Positions 53,431 to 61,588 of a DNA stretch of 64,000 nt are shown here, piece by piece. Location of the stretch: assembly GCF_005870085.1 (NCBI RefSeq), contig NZ_SZNM01000009.1, positions 65,259 through 129,258 on the forward strand, given 5' to 3'. Origin of the DNA: Aquibacillus sediminis. Its GTDB lineage: Bacteria > Bacillota > Bacilli > Bacillales > Amphibacillaceae. Position numbers and translations under genes: made by a program. Position 1 is the first letter of the stretch; each line of letters opens with the position of its first letter. The notes beneath the pieces are model-generated. The model was not told the origin of the DNA. It saw only the letters and a program-made list of their open reading frames with translations, and made no database searches.

Positions 53431-53975
53431 GGGCAGCACTCCTTTTGTTTTTTAAATATTCAGAAAAATAAACAAGTGACGTTGACAAGTTATATATGCA
53501 GCTATTGTTTAGTGAGCAAGTAGGCTAATATTTGACTTATGTCAACCTATTCACCCTTAGCATTCTATTTTTCGTTGCTAGCGACGAAAGAAAAAAATCA
53601 TAACATATATTGACTTCGGTCATTTATTTTCTTAAACTATCCACATCAGCACCTATTAACAAAGCAAAATATAGAAGAATAATTTAAAAATCTACATTTG
53701 ACAATACAAAATATATTACATAGATATTTTGAATATGGGTCACCTACCCACAAAGGGAAAGTATTCGAGCATTTGTAGATAATCATACTGCTGATTTTTG
53801 TTTCGTAGTACTGACCTAAAACTTGTTATTAGTTGTCGCATTCTCAAGTGACTTTTACGAAAAAAGATACTCATCAGTTTGTGATCCATATAACAAATCT
53901 CCCTAGTGTTATATATATAGTTTCCCTTTGAGAGTAGAGTTAAGGGTTCTGTGAAAGGGATTACGTACGTTTTTC

Positions 53976-54935
53976 TTATTTAGACCTCTTTTGTAATGCG
54001 AGTAAGGAAATAAATTCGTAGACAATACTTGCTCCCAACTGAGCTGTAACCTCAGCATGATCGAGTGCTGGTAAAACTTCTACTAAATCAAACCCTACAA
54101 AATTGAGATCTTTTGATAAGTGTCTTACAAAATCTAGCCCTTCTATACTTGTTAACCCGCCAGGTTCTGGTGTACCTGTACCTGGCACATATGCAGGATC
54201 AAAGAAGTCAATATCAAATGTTAAAAAGACAGGTTTATTATTCACTCTATTTTTCACCCGTTCACTCAAGGAGGTTGGTGTTAATTTACGTAATTCGTCC
54301 GTCGTGATAACATCAAAACCCATATTTTTTGCTTCATCAACGTCAGATGGATCATAAACGGTGCCTCTTAACCCTATTTGGATCGAAGAATGTGGATCTA
54401 AAATGTCTTCTTCCAACGCTCTCCTAAAAGGGGTTCCATGTGTATATTTCTTTCCCCAGTAGTTGTCCCATGTATCACCGTGTGCATCAAAATGGATTAA
54501 ACTTAATGGACCATAAACTTCTGATAGGCCTCTTAGCTCACCTAGGGTTATAGAATGGTCACCCCCAAGACCAATAGGTATCACATTATTTTCAGCGAGA
54601 TGACGATAATTCTCTCTAATCACCTCATAAGTATCATGGATATGTCCAGGTATTAATGGAAGGTCTCCATAATCGATGACTGAACAGTAATCAAATGGAT
54701 TAATTTTATGAAAGGCATTGGATGGTCTTAATAGCATAGAAATTTCACGTATTCCTGAAGGTCCAAAACGAGTTCCGGATCGATAACTTGCTGCTGTATC
54801 AAATGGTAGGCCTACAACCGCAATATCAACATCTTCTGTTTCCTGTACATTAGGGAGTTTCATATAAGTTCGTATTCCAGTGTATCTAGGCGCTGTCGAA
54901 TGGTGGCTTGGTCCAAATTTAGGTTTATTATTCAT
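53976..54935 (-). CDS. Ureohydrolase (agmatinase/guanidinobutyrase-like)
   Basis: A 319-residue arginase-superfamily enzyme. Binuclear manganese site residues: GLGGDHSIT near 125, IHFDAHGDTWD near 147 and TFDIDFFDPAYVPGTGTPEPG near 235. The AHGDTW and PGTGTPEPGG forms match agmatinases and guanidinobutyrases rather than arginase. It hydrolyses a guanidino group to urea plus amine. No putrescine-pathway genes are adjacent; neighbours are a YjiH transporter and the amidase operon, so it fits the nitrogen-scavenging set. Strong AGGAGGAAAAAA before ATG. Substrate cannot be settled by sequence alone. Confidence 0.88.
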   Translation of the reverse strand: MNNKPKFGPSHHSTAPRYTGIRTYMKLPNVQETEDVDIAVVGLPFDTAASYRSGTRFGPSGIREISMLLRPSNAFHKINPFDYCSVIDYGDLPLIPGHIHDTYEVIRENYRHLAENNVIPIGLGGDHSITLGELRGLSEVYGPLSLIHFDAHGDTWDNYWGKKYTHGTPFRRALEEDILDPHSSIQIGLRGTVYDPSDVDEAKNMGFDVITTDELRKLTPTSLSERVKNRVNNKPVFLTFDIDFFDPAYVPGTGTPEPGGLTSIEGLDFVRHLSKDLNFVGFDLVEVLPALDHAEVTAQLGASIVYEFISLLALQKRSK

Positions 54936-55090
54936 TTTTTTCCTCCTTTTTTATGTTCCTGGCAACTATTATACTATTTTGAGTTTATTAAATATTCGGA
55001 CATAATGTTGTGTATATGCTCTTTAAATTTAACATTTAGTTAAGCTAAGTCATTAGCGTTGTATAAATAGCTTCGAATTTTTCTCCGATG

Positions 55091-55200
55091 GAAATTAGCC
55101 AATGGTTTCAAAATTGCTTATGAAGCAAAAACAAGTAAACAAGAAGGCGAAAAAATAGGATATATTATGGGACAAGTTTATCAAGAAAGGCTATTGTTAA
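55091..55200 (+). pseudogene. Fragment of unidentified gene
   Basis: Open stretch WKLANGFKIAYEAKTSK, QEGEKIGYIMGQVYQERLLL then stop, no start codon or RBS. Amino-acid usage looks protein-like. Not recognised. Possibly the remains of a mobile-element or regulator gene. A hairpin CAACCCACTG...CAGTGGGTTACTTTTT at 55392-55441 follows in the same direction. Confidence 0.3.
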
Positions 55201-55508
55201 TGTGAAGAAAATAATTAATGATAAGAGTATTCCGATGGGGATTTACAGGAGTACAATAGGAAATATCTAATGAGATAGTGAAATAATTTATAACCAAATT
55301 ACATAATGTTCATCTCATCAAGTAATATGTAAGTTTCTGTTACATTTTTAATTTTTCCTTACCCCAATGTGTTTTATTTATCTAAAGTAAAGGCAACCCA
55401 CTGATTTGCAGTATAAATATGCTAACAGTGGGTTACTTTTTGTTGCTTTCTTCCTTTGTTTCTTTCACTTGTACGCATACTCTCTCATATTATTTCCTTT
55501 CCTCTCAC

Positions 55509-55603
55509 CTGGAAACTATCAAATGATAGATTGGTATATGGATTTCTACAACCATAAAATCACTAGTATCAACACAATTCAAACAAAATTAGCGCTTAGT
55601 TAG
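55509..55603 (+). pseudogene. IS3-family transposase fragment (C-terminal end)
   Basis: Encodes NYQMIDWYMDFYNHKITS, matching the end of IS3/IS150-type OrfB (IDWYMDFYNHKR). Only this last piece remains, followed by TTTTTATGTCTACT, similar to IS3 right ends, and by GGCGGTGACAGGCACC. A second fragment of the same type is at 61285. Confidence 0.6.
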
Positions 55604-55633
55604 ACCCTCGCCCCTTAATCTTTTTATGTCTAC

Positions 55634-55663
55634 TAAATCCAGGCGGTGACAGGCACCACTCGT
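55634..55663. repeat. GGTGACAGGCACC-family element
   Basis: AAATCCAGGCGGTGACAGGCACC. Related short sequences occur at 43632, 44399, 51594 and 61408 (GGTGACATGCACC). Two of them follow IS3 transposase fragments. Confidence 0.6.
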
Positions 55664-55708
55664 GAAAAAGGAAGCAGGAGAACTACCCCCATGCTTCCAC
55701 CAGTACTT

Positions 55709-56416
55709 TTACGCCAATCCCTTTTTCTTCATCTGTTGTTTCCGCCACGGTAGTAATTTTGAATGCACCCATTCATTGCTTCGACATTTAATATTTCTAC
55801 GGTCTGCCTCAACAAGAGCTGGATTGGTAAAACTAGAGCTAGTAATCATTTCAGCTAAGATACAGCCATGATTTTTCTTAGCTGAATCAAGCTCTCGTAT
55901 TAGTTTAACGTCGATTTGTTTCCCTTTTTTATAATGTTTAATTTGAATGGCAACTTCAGTATTATGATTACGATCAAAGATGATTAAATCTACTCCACCA
56001 TCAGCACCTTCAGATGTTCTTCTTGGTTTATACCCCTTGGCTTTATAGTAAAGGTAGCATAGTTCCTCGAATTCCCTCCAAGAAAGTTTCTCTAATGGTA
56101 ATTTCAAGATCTCTTTTTCTGTCCTTAATAGATTTGAACTGTTATCTTTTACCGCCTTATTATAGCTGGCATTCTTCGTTTTGGCCTTCGTTAAACCAGT
56201 GTACATATTTTTGTGTTTGTTCTCTTTTTTTCTCATATCTGGAACAAAAGAAGCACAAATACTTCCCATTATAACCGCGAAAAACACTAATCCAATTATG
56301 TAATATAAATTCGTAAAATTAAATTGAAACATGATCCAAAGCCCTAGTAACAAAATAGGTCCAGCAACAACTGTATAAACATCTTTCTGCCTTTGTTTTC
56401 TAGTTGGTTTTGCCAC
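55709..56416 (-). CDS. Membrane-anchored Mrr-type restriction endonuclease-like protein
   Basis: A 235-residue protein. Two hydrophobic helices (about 15-32 and 37-55) anchor it, then a linker and a C-terminal Mrr-type nuclease domain (about 108-215): LSWREFEELCYLYYKAKGY, GADGGVDLIIFD (Asp143) and VAIQIKHYKKG (Gln158-Ile-Lys160). The D...QxK catalytic pattern is that of Mrr-like PD-(D/E)XK enzymes. GTG start after GGGGGAGAATCAG. It is preceded by a c-di-GMP-I riboswitch with terminator, so its expression probably depends on c-di-GMP. Single membrane-bound Mrr-like proteins exist in Bacilli, with unclear roles (DNA defence or DNA processing). Confidence 0.85.
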   Translation of the reverse strand: MAKPTRKQRQKDVYTVVAGPILLLGLWIMFQFNFTNLYYIIGLVFFAVIMGSICASFVPDMRKKENKHKNMYTGLTKAKTKNASYNKAVKDNSSNLLRTEKEILKLPLEKLSWREFEELCYLYYKAKGYKPRRTSEGADGGVDLIIFDRNHNTEVAIQIKHYKKGKQIDVKLIRELDSAKKNHGCILAEMITSSSFTNPALVEADRRNIKCRSNEWVHSKLLPWRKQQMKKKGLA

Positions 56417-56490
56417 CTGATTCTCCCCCTTCTCAACTACCTATAAAAAAACCAATTTGCACGATCCCATTCCTTTTCCTCCTTTTAGCC

Positions 56491-56524
56491 AAAACAAAAA
56501 GCAACCCTAAATGCTTGGGTTGCC
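56491..56524 (-). terminator. Riboswitch terminator before the Mrr-like gene
   Basis: On the minus strand GGCAACCC pairs with GGGTTGC, loop AAGCATTTA, then TTTTTGTTTT. GGCAACCC is also perfectly complementary to GGGTTGCC at the 3' side of the aptamer (56557-56564), so terminator and antiterminator compete. Confidence 0.88.
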
Positions 56525-56556
56525 ACAAGTACGAAAATACGATCAACATAATGGTT

Positions 56557-56630
56557 GGCAACCCGGCTACCATAGTGAACACATTAGGCCCGTAGCTTTG
56601 CGTCCTTACCTTTCGATAAGTTTGCCGTTT
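56557..56630 (-). promoter_or_regulatory. c-di-GMP-I (GEMM) riboswitch of the Mrr-like gene
   Basis: Read on the minus strand: GGCAAAC, a small stem with GAAA loop (TTATCGAAAGGTAA), GGACGCAAAGC, ACGGGCCTAA, a variable second stem and TTGCC closing P1. The GACGCAAAGC and CGGGxCTAA blocks are the invariant core of GEMM-I aptamers. P1 uses GGCAA (56622-56626) with TTGCC (56557-56561). Confidence 0.9.
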
Positions 56631-56805
56631 TCAATTAATTAAAAAGGACTAAAATCGCATTACTATTTTACTACACAAAATGAAAATAGTCACTATCTGT
56701 CGACTGATTAATCCTGTTTTAATGGCCGTAACAGCACCATTTAACTTATACTTTTAATCAAAACGAATAAGTTATTTAATATAATAAAAAGGGAGAGAGC
56801 TTAAC

Positions 56806-57111
56806 ATGCGTGAAGAAATACTAAAGCAGCTTCGTGATATTCTTTTGAATGAACTTATTCACGAGAAGGTAAGAGTATATCTCTTTGGTTCTTGGGCAAG
56901 ACAAGAGGAGAAAAATAGTTCGGATATTGATATTGCTATAGAACCAGAATTCGAACTCTCACCCATGAAATGGACTGATTTAATAGACACGGTGGAAGAG
57001 TCCACCATTCCATATAAAGTCGAGATAGTTAATTTAAATCATGTAGGCAAGGAATTAATGGAAAATGTCAAAAGGGAGGGAATCTTATGGAAAGACTTAA
57101 ACAAAGAATAA
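56806..57111 (+). CDS. Minimal nucleotidyltransferase (MNT) antitoxin-like protein
   Basis: A 101-residue nucleotidyltransferase. The active site GSWARQEEKNSSDIDIAI (about 27-44) with the GSxAR and SDIDIAI elements is intact, and a third acidic residue (KVEIVNL near 77) follows. In MNT-HEPN pairs it acts as antitoxin by adenylylating the HEPN RNase toxin. GGGAGAGAGC precedes the ATG. The adjoining HEPN gene starts inside this gene at 57087 but is truncated, so the module is probably dead or incomplete. Confidence 0.85.
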   Translation: MREEILKQLRDILLNELIHEKVRVYLFGSWARQEEKNSSDIDIAIEPEFELSPMKWTDLIDTVEESTIPYKVEIVNLNHVGKELMENVKREGILWKDLNKE

Positions 57112-57191
57112 CATTAGCAAAAATTATTGCTCCACATGTCACCATGCGCAGTCACATAGGAAGTGGCCAATCGCCCCTCCACTCTAAATAG
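57087..57191 (+). pseudogene. Truncated HEPN toxin gene
   Basis: ATG 57087, overlapping the MNT end, with GGGAGGGAATCTT in front. It reads MERLKQRITLAK and then diverges into repeat-derived sequence (IIAPHVTMRSHIGSG) and stops after 34 codons. Genuine partners are about 120-140 residues with an RxxxxH motif. The break falls where the composite repeat's upstream toxin-like region (57150 onward) begins. Confidence 0.65.
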
Positions 57192-57224
57192 CTACCAAAT
57201 CTGTAGCAAGAACAAAATACTAAA

Positions 57225-57355
57225 GGAGAGTCGATCATTTCAGCTGAATGATTGACTCTCTTTGCATTTTAATCTATAAAACTTAAGTAAACATGATAGA
57301 ATTCATAAGATGTCTTTCATACGTGGACACTTGTATTTTTAAGGGGTATGACCCC
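57225..57355. repeat. Composite repeat (hairpin + link + GGGGTATGACCCC)
   Basis: GGAGAGTCGATCATTTC.. / ..GAATGATTGACTCTC (57225-57260), a CTATAAAACTTAAG link, then ACGTGGACACTTGTATTTTT and GGGGTATGACCCC (57343-57355). It is a diverged copy of the 40836 and 58505 elements. Its palindrome encodes the last residues of the acetyltransferase. Confidence 0.82.
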
Positions 57356-58113
57356 CGGTATCTAAAAAAGTTTCGACAATATCCTCGTCATAGAGATCAT
57401 GATACATGTAAACCATTTTTGTTTCAGTGTCATAAACCTCTTCTTCTTTTATCGGTAAAAAATTATGTTTATTATACCATTCATACCTTGACTTTATTGC
57501 ATCTAATGTAAGAAATCGCCTATTCGTTTGAATTGCGATTTTTTTAATTTTGCTAATTAAATATGATCCTATACCTTGTCTCTGATTTGATGAGTGCGTT
57601 GCAATCCGTGCTATTTCCATACAGGGAAAAGTGCTATGTGGAAATCTTATCTCCATTTGAACTAAAGTAAAATAAGCAATAACCTTATTGTCTTTATTCA
57701 AAACTAAGCTTGTATTACCCTCAAACTCGATGGAATAATAAAAAGCACTCTGCGCGATAAATCTTTCCCTTGATTCATTTCCACACTTAAATCGTTTTAA
57801 TTCTTCCCAATTATCTTTATTAAAACCACCGCAAAAATCCTCTATGGAGACAACGTTATACCTCTCATTTAAATCAAAGCTGCTTAGAGCGTAGTATTCT
57901 AGCACTTGCTGAATTGTCCTCATTTTTTTTATGAACCTTAGCAACTTGATATCTTTCATAAACATTACTATTTTTATCAGCCGTTACTTTTAAATAGTTA
58001 TCCTTAGGCATTCTAATTTTATGTCTAGTCTCTTGGACCTGTTTCTTTCTTTCGGTGAAATTCAATTCATCAATAGCGGAGAGTTCAAGTTTTTCTCTTA
58101 AAAATAAACTCAT
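57339..58113 (-). pseudogene. GNAT acetyltransferase interrupted by a frameshift in an A8 run
   Basis: The best ribosome binding site (AAGGAGGGAGTTAA) and ATG are at 58113, but that frame stops after 79 residues. A second frame (57965-57339) carries the GNAT fold: AYFTLVQMEI near 110, EIARIATHSSNQRQGIGSYLI near 128 (acetyl-CoA-binding RxxGxG/A), FLTLDAIKSRYEWYNKHNF near 163. The frames meet at eight As (57923-57930); deletion of one A gives HKKMRTIQQ and a continuous protein of about 255 residues. Either a genuine frameshift, slippage/phase variation, or sequencing error. The final residues GGHTP and the stop come from the GGGGTATGACCCC repeat. Confidence 0.7.
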
Positions 58114-58227
58114 TTAACTCCCTCCTTATAATACTTCCTATATTAAGCTTAGCACCCTATTAATATATAAGCAAATCTAACATGATCAGTTGCAAGGCGG
58201 GCTACCTTCATAGACAAGATGATGAGC

Positions 58228-58450
58228 TTAACTACCGCTACTAAAGTAACTCGCAACCATAGCTACTTTCGTACACAATGCCAAAAAGTGGTATTTATGG
58301 TTAAAATAGGTGGAATAATGGAATGGACATGCTTCATTATGTGGCCTGTAGGATGGTCGGTGATCGATCGTTTCCAGTTGAAGATGAATGGGCTTTGTCT
58401 TATATATCGTCATTTAAACCACCTCCCTTCTTTGGGGAGATGGCCAAGTA
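58228..58450 (-). pseudogene. Relic of a holin-like toxin locus
   Basis: The block AAACCACCTCCCTTCTTTGGGG, GAGATGGCCAAG (58413-58447) matches the 5' region of the intact toxin at 43916-43950, including RBS and a MTIYK start (intact: MTAYEA). The following codons do not encode a membrane helix, so the toxin body has been lost. A TTAGCAAGAAC sequence connects it to the composite repeat at 58505. Confidence 0.5.
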
Positions 58451-58504
58451 TTTGCTAAAATTAATTTTTAGCAAGAACGAACATAAGAATCTATTATAAT
58501 ACAA

Positions 58505-58653
58505 AGTAGAGTCGATCATTTATCTGAATGATTGACTCTACTTTTCATTTTTTCTATAAACCTTTTGTTGGCGGACGCATGATACTAGGGAAAAACATGT
58601 TCATAAACCGTCCCCCATACGTGGACAGTTGTATTTTTAGGGGGTCTGACCCC
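58505..58653. repeat. Composite repeat (hairpin + link + GGGGTCTGACCCC)
   Basis: GTAGAGTCGATCATTTA / TGAATGATTGACTCTAC (58505-58541), CTTTTGTTGGCGGACGCATG link (58562-58582), CCGTCC.../GTGGACAGTTG hairpin and GGGGTCTGACCCC (58641-58653). The last base lies 13 bases past the chemoreceptor stop codon. Confidence 0.88.
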
Positions 58654-58665
58654 TATTTATGGTGT

Positions 58666-60645
58666 TTACAATTTAAATTGACGAATCAATCCATTTAATT
58701 CTTCTGCCAGTTTAGCTAATTCATTTGAACTTTCTGCCACTTCTTCAACGGAGCTTGTTGCTTGTTGTGCCGATGCTGAAGTTTGTTCCACACCTGCAGC
58801 TGATTCTTCTGAGACAGACGCAATTTCTTCCACAGATGCGTTCATTTCTTGACTGCTTGATGACATGTTAGCTAAGTTATTTGTCACTGTTTCGATTTTA
58901 CTTACGACATCTTTTATAGCACTCTCTATGTTTGTGAACGTCTCTCCAGTTGTTTTGATTTGCTCTGTCCCTTTTTCTACTTCTTCATAACCACCTTGTA
59001 AGGATTCTGTTACCACATTAGATTCCTTTTGGATATTAGACACAATTCCTGTAATATCCGTTACAGAATCTCCTACTTGTTCTGCCAATTTACGTACTTC
59101 ATCAGCTACAACCGCAAACCCTTTTCCATGTTCGCCTGCACGTGCCGCTTCAATCGCAGCGTTTAGTGCTAACAGATTGGTTTGGTCGGCGATATCTTGG
59201 ATGACAGATACTAACTTAGAAATCTCTTGTGATTGTGTATCTAATCCTTTTACCTTTTGCACGGCATCTTGTACAATTTCATCAATCTTGGACATTTGCT
59301 GAACGGATTTTTCCATTAGCTGCGCACCTTCTGTCGTCATGCCGAGTACATCAGTGGAAGATTGATAAATATCTTCTCCATTTGCATTTGCTTCTTGCAT
59401 TTTTGCAGTAAAGGAATCCATTACAGAAGAAAGATCACTTGCATTGTTCGCCTGCGTTTCAGAGCCTGATGCCATTTCTTGCATCGTCGTCGATATCTGA
59501 ACGGCGCCTTCTTTCACTTCATTGGCGGATTGTGTTAACTCCTCACTCTGACTTGTTACGTTTTCAGAAGCTGTAGAAACACTTTGTATAACCTGCTTCA
59601 AACTGCTCTGCATGTCATTCATACTTAAAGCAAGTTGTCCAATCTCATCATTCGTTTTTTCAACTGAAATTTCTCCAGTCAAATCTCCCTCACTAATTCT
59701 TTTAGCACCTGAAGCCAACTCATTAATCGGTTTTGTGATAGATCGGATAATCACTATAATAAGGGCAATTCCTAGCAGTAAAGATACCGAGATAACAATC
59801 ATCGTTGTAACCAAAATTCCAGAAGCCGCTTCTTCTAATTCACTCGTGTACATGGTCCCTAAAACTTTCCACCCTGTCAGCTCATTGGATGAAAAGACCA
59901 TTTCCTTTTGGTCTCCATCAAGTAAGTAAGAAAAGTCACCCTCTTGTTGATTAAACACTGTTTCCGTCCATTCTTCCGTAGGTTTCACCCCTATTTCTTC
60001 CGTTGGGTGCACCAAATATTGATTTTGAGCATCTAATAGGATGACATAACCTTCTTCCCCAATTTTTATACCATTTGCATATTCGGTTATGTTTTCCACA
60101 CTTATATCAATTCCGATTACCCCAGAACCATCATTCATCGTTTTAGCTACTGTTACCATCATTTCTTGAGATGATGCATCCTCATAAGGTTCAGTAATCA
60201 CAGCTTCTCCCTGGTTAGACTGGGCCTCTTGATACCAACTTCTATCCTTTGGATCAAAATCAGATGGTAAATCTAATTGAGGTTCTGTTATCATTTCCCC
60301 AGTATTCATACCTATATATAAAGCAGATACTTCTGGATGAAGGTCCAAATATTGCGAAAATTGTCTAAGGATTTCATCTTCACCTGCTGAAGTTTTCACC
60401 TCATTCGTAAGATAGTCTATATCATTTATTTTGGGGGAAAATGTTTCATTGATTTCTTTATCAATTACATCTATGTTATTCGATGCAGAATTAAGTATTT
60501 CATCACCTAGGACCGATTGCGCTTTTTGAAAGGAACTTAGACCGATGGCTATACTTGGTATAAAAAGAACTAATAGAAACGAAACAAGCAGCTTTGTTCG
60601 TAACTTCCAATTTTTAAATGACATGACTTTTTTTAATTGAACCAA
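58666..60645 (-). CDS. Methyl-accepting chemotaxis protein (Cache-type)
   Basis: A 659-residue chemoreceptor. Membrane helix at about 18-36, extracellular dCache sensor domain (about 38-275; [34 protein letters not shown]), second helix (about 280-302), HAMP (about 303-355) and a long cytoplasmic coiled coil. The receptor tip [20 protein letters not shown] and [17 protein letters not shown] is near 485-515. GGGAG nine bases before the TTG start at 60645. It reads small ligands such as amino or organic acids and signals to CheA. A c-di-GMP-I riboswitch with terminator lies upstream at 60979-61125, linking chemoreceptor expression to c-di-GMP. Confidence 0.92.
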   Translation of the reverse strand: MVQLKKVMSFKNWKLRTKLLVSFLLVLFIPSIAIGLSSFQKAQSVLGDEILNSASNNIDVIDKEINETFSPKINDIDYLTNEVKTSAGEDEILRQFSQYLDLHPEVSALYIGMNTGEMITEPQLDLPSDFDPKDRSWYQEAQSNQGEAVITEPYEDASSQEMMVTVAKTMNDGSGVIGIDISVENITEYANGIKIGEEGYVILLDAQNQYLVHPTEEIGVKPTEEWTETVFNQQEGDFSYLLDGDQKEMVFSSNELTGWKVLGTMYTSELEEAASGILVTTMIVISVSLLLGIALIIVIIRSITKPINELASGAKRISEGDLTGEISVEKTNDEIGQLALSMNDMQSSLKQVIQSVSTASENVTSQSEELTQSANEVKEGAVQISTTMQEMASGSETQANNASDLSSVMDSFTAKMQEANANGEDIYQSSTDVLGMTTEGAQLMEKSVQQMSKIDEIVQDAVQKVKGLDTQSQEISKLVSVIQDIADQTNLLALNAAIEAARAGEHGKGFAVVADEVRKLAEQVGDSVTDITGIVSNIQKESNVVTESLQGGYEEVEKGTEQIKTTGETFTNIESAIKDVVSKIETVTNNLANMSSSSQEMNASVEEIASVSEESAAGVEQTSASAQQATSSVEEVAESSNELAKLAEELNGLIRQFKL

Positions 60646-60879
60646 CTTATAAAACTCCCTTTTGCTCTTAATTTTGATGAGATCTTCCGTACTTTTTCAT
60701 AGCCTGCTTTCACTTTTGGTGCTATCACATGCTTCTAGTAAGTCTACATTGCCATCAATGCGCCATTACCATCTCACTGAAATCGCGATGTTTTTATGAA
60801 AAATAACAACATGGTGCGATATCAAATTGATTAGTTCCCTTAGTCTCGATACATGATCATCCAATTGAATGTTCAAAAC

Positions 60880-60970
60880 CATTTAAATAAAGTGAAACTT
60901 CATTCAGTGGGGTTTTTGCTCTCCCTACTGTGAACCTATTGGGGTGTTATCGTCCGTTAAATTCACTCTC
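60880..60970 (-). mobile_element. Possible IS200/IS605-type remnant related to 24232-24420
   Basis: On the minus strand TTAACGGACGATAACACCCC, AATAGGTTCACAGTAGGGAG and CCCCACTGAATGAAG. CACCCCAAT..GGTTCA and the TCACTTTAT flank are shared with 24232-24420. No transposase gene. It lies in the leader between the riboswitch and the chemoreceptor gene. Confidence 0.3.
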
Positions 60971-60978
60971 GTAATGGC

Positions 60979-61009
60979 AAAAAAAAACTATCCTCAATAT
61001 CGAGAACAG
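60979..61009 (-). terminator. Riboswitch terminator before the chemoreceptor gene
   Basis: CTGTTCTC pairs (with two G-U) with GAGGATAG, loop GATATT, followed by nine Ts on the minus strand. The preceding CTAATTGGC is complementary, with a two-base bulge, to GCCAAAATTAG next to the aptamer, a candidate antiterminator. Confidence 0.85.
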
Positions 61010-61041
61010 CCAATTAGATCATTATGTTATATACTAATTTT

Positions 61042-61125
61042 GGCAATCTGGCAATCATAGCAAGAAAAGCTTCTTACCTTAGACCCATGACTTTGCGTCC
61101 CATTCTTTCAAATGGTTTGCCTTTT
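61042..61125 (-). promoter_or_regulatory. c-di-GMP-I (GEMM) riboswitch of the chemoreceptor gene
   Basis: On the minus strand GGCAAACCATTTGAAAGAAT, GGGACGCAAAGTC, ATGGGTCTAAGG, a second stem AGAAGCTTTTCTTGC and closing TTGCC. The GGGACGCAAAG and GGGTCTAA blocks match GEMM-I. Chemotaxis genes are a well-known target class of this riboswitch. Confidence 0.92.
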
Positions 61126-61284
61126 CAATTCATATTCAGTTTTATTATAGCTGCATAACCAAACTTTAGTCTCTCAATATACAATATAATACAGCAACTA
61201 ACGACCTATTTCAACGCAATTCGACATATTCCCGCAATTTTCTCAACATTTTATCTTCTCGTGCCAAACTGCTAGGATCACGCG

Positions 61285-61401
61285 CCAATAGAAAGTTTTT
61301 TAGGTCGTCTTAAAGAAGAACCAATCCGTATCCAGAAGCCGCGTACCATTAAAGACGTCTATCAACTGATAGATTGGTATATATATTTCTACTATAGGTG
61401 A
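61285..61401 (+). pseudogene. IS3-family transposase fragment (C-terminal end)
   Basis: PIESFLGRLKEEPIRIQKPR then TIKDVYQLIDWYIYFYYR and stop. The SFxGRLKEE...IDWYxxFY pattern is that of IS3/IS150 OrfB. It lacks start and most of the catalytic core. It is followed by GACGAACGGTGACATGCACC, as at the 55509 fragment. Confidence 0.65.
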
Positions 61402-61588
61402 CGAACGGTGACATGCACCATTCCAATGGTATATTTTTTTCGTTATGAACAGCCCTTCTATCATATAAAATAATGTAATCGCTTCAGTAAACTGAATATA
61501 TATTTTATTCAGAAAATTGTATTTACTTTTTGAAAATTAGTGTTACTATTATTATACTTTACTAGATTTTCAGCAGGAGGTAGTCGGT

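Noticed and set aside
54936..55400. Guanidine riboswitch upstream of the ureohydrolase
   Set aside because: No ykkC-type or mini-ykkC core sequence found on the minus strand in this stretch.
58219..58458. 79-residue plus-strand ORF
   Set aside because: No RBS and it is antisense to the toxin-locus relic.
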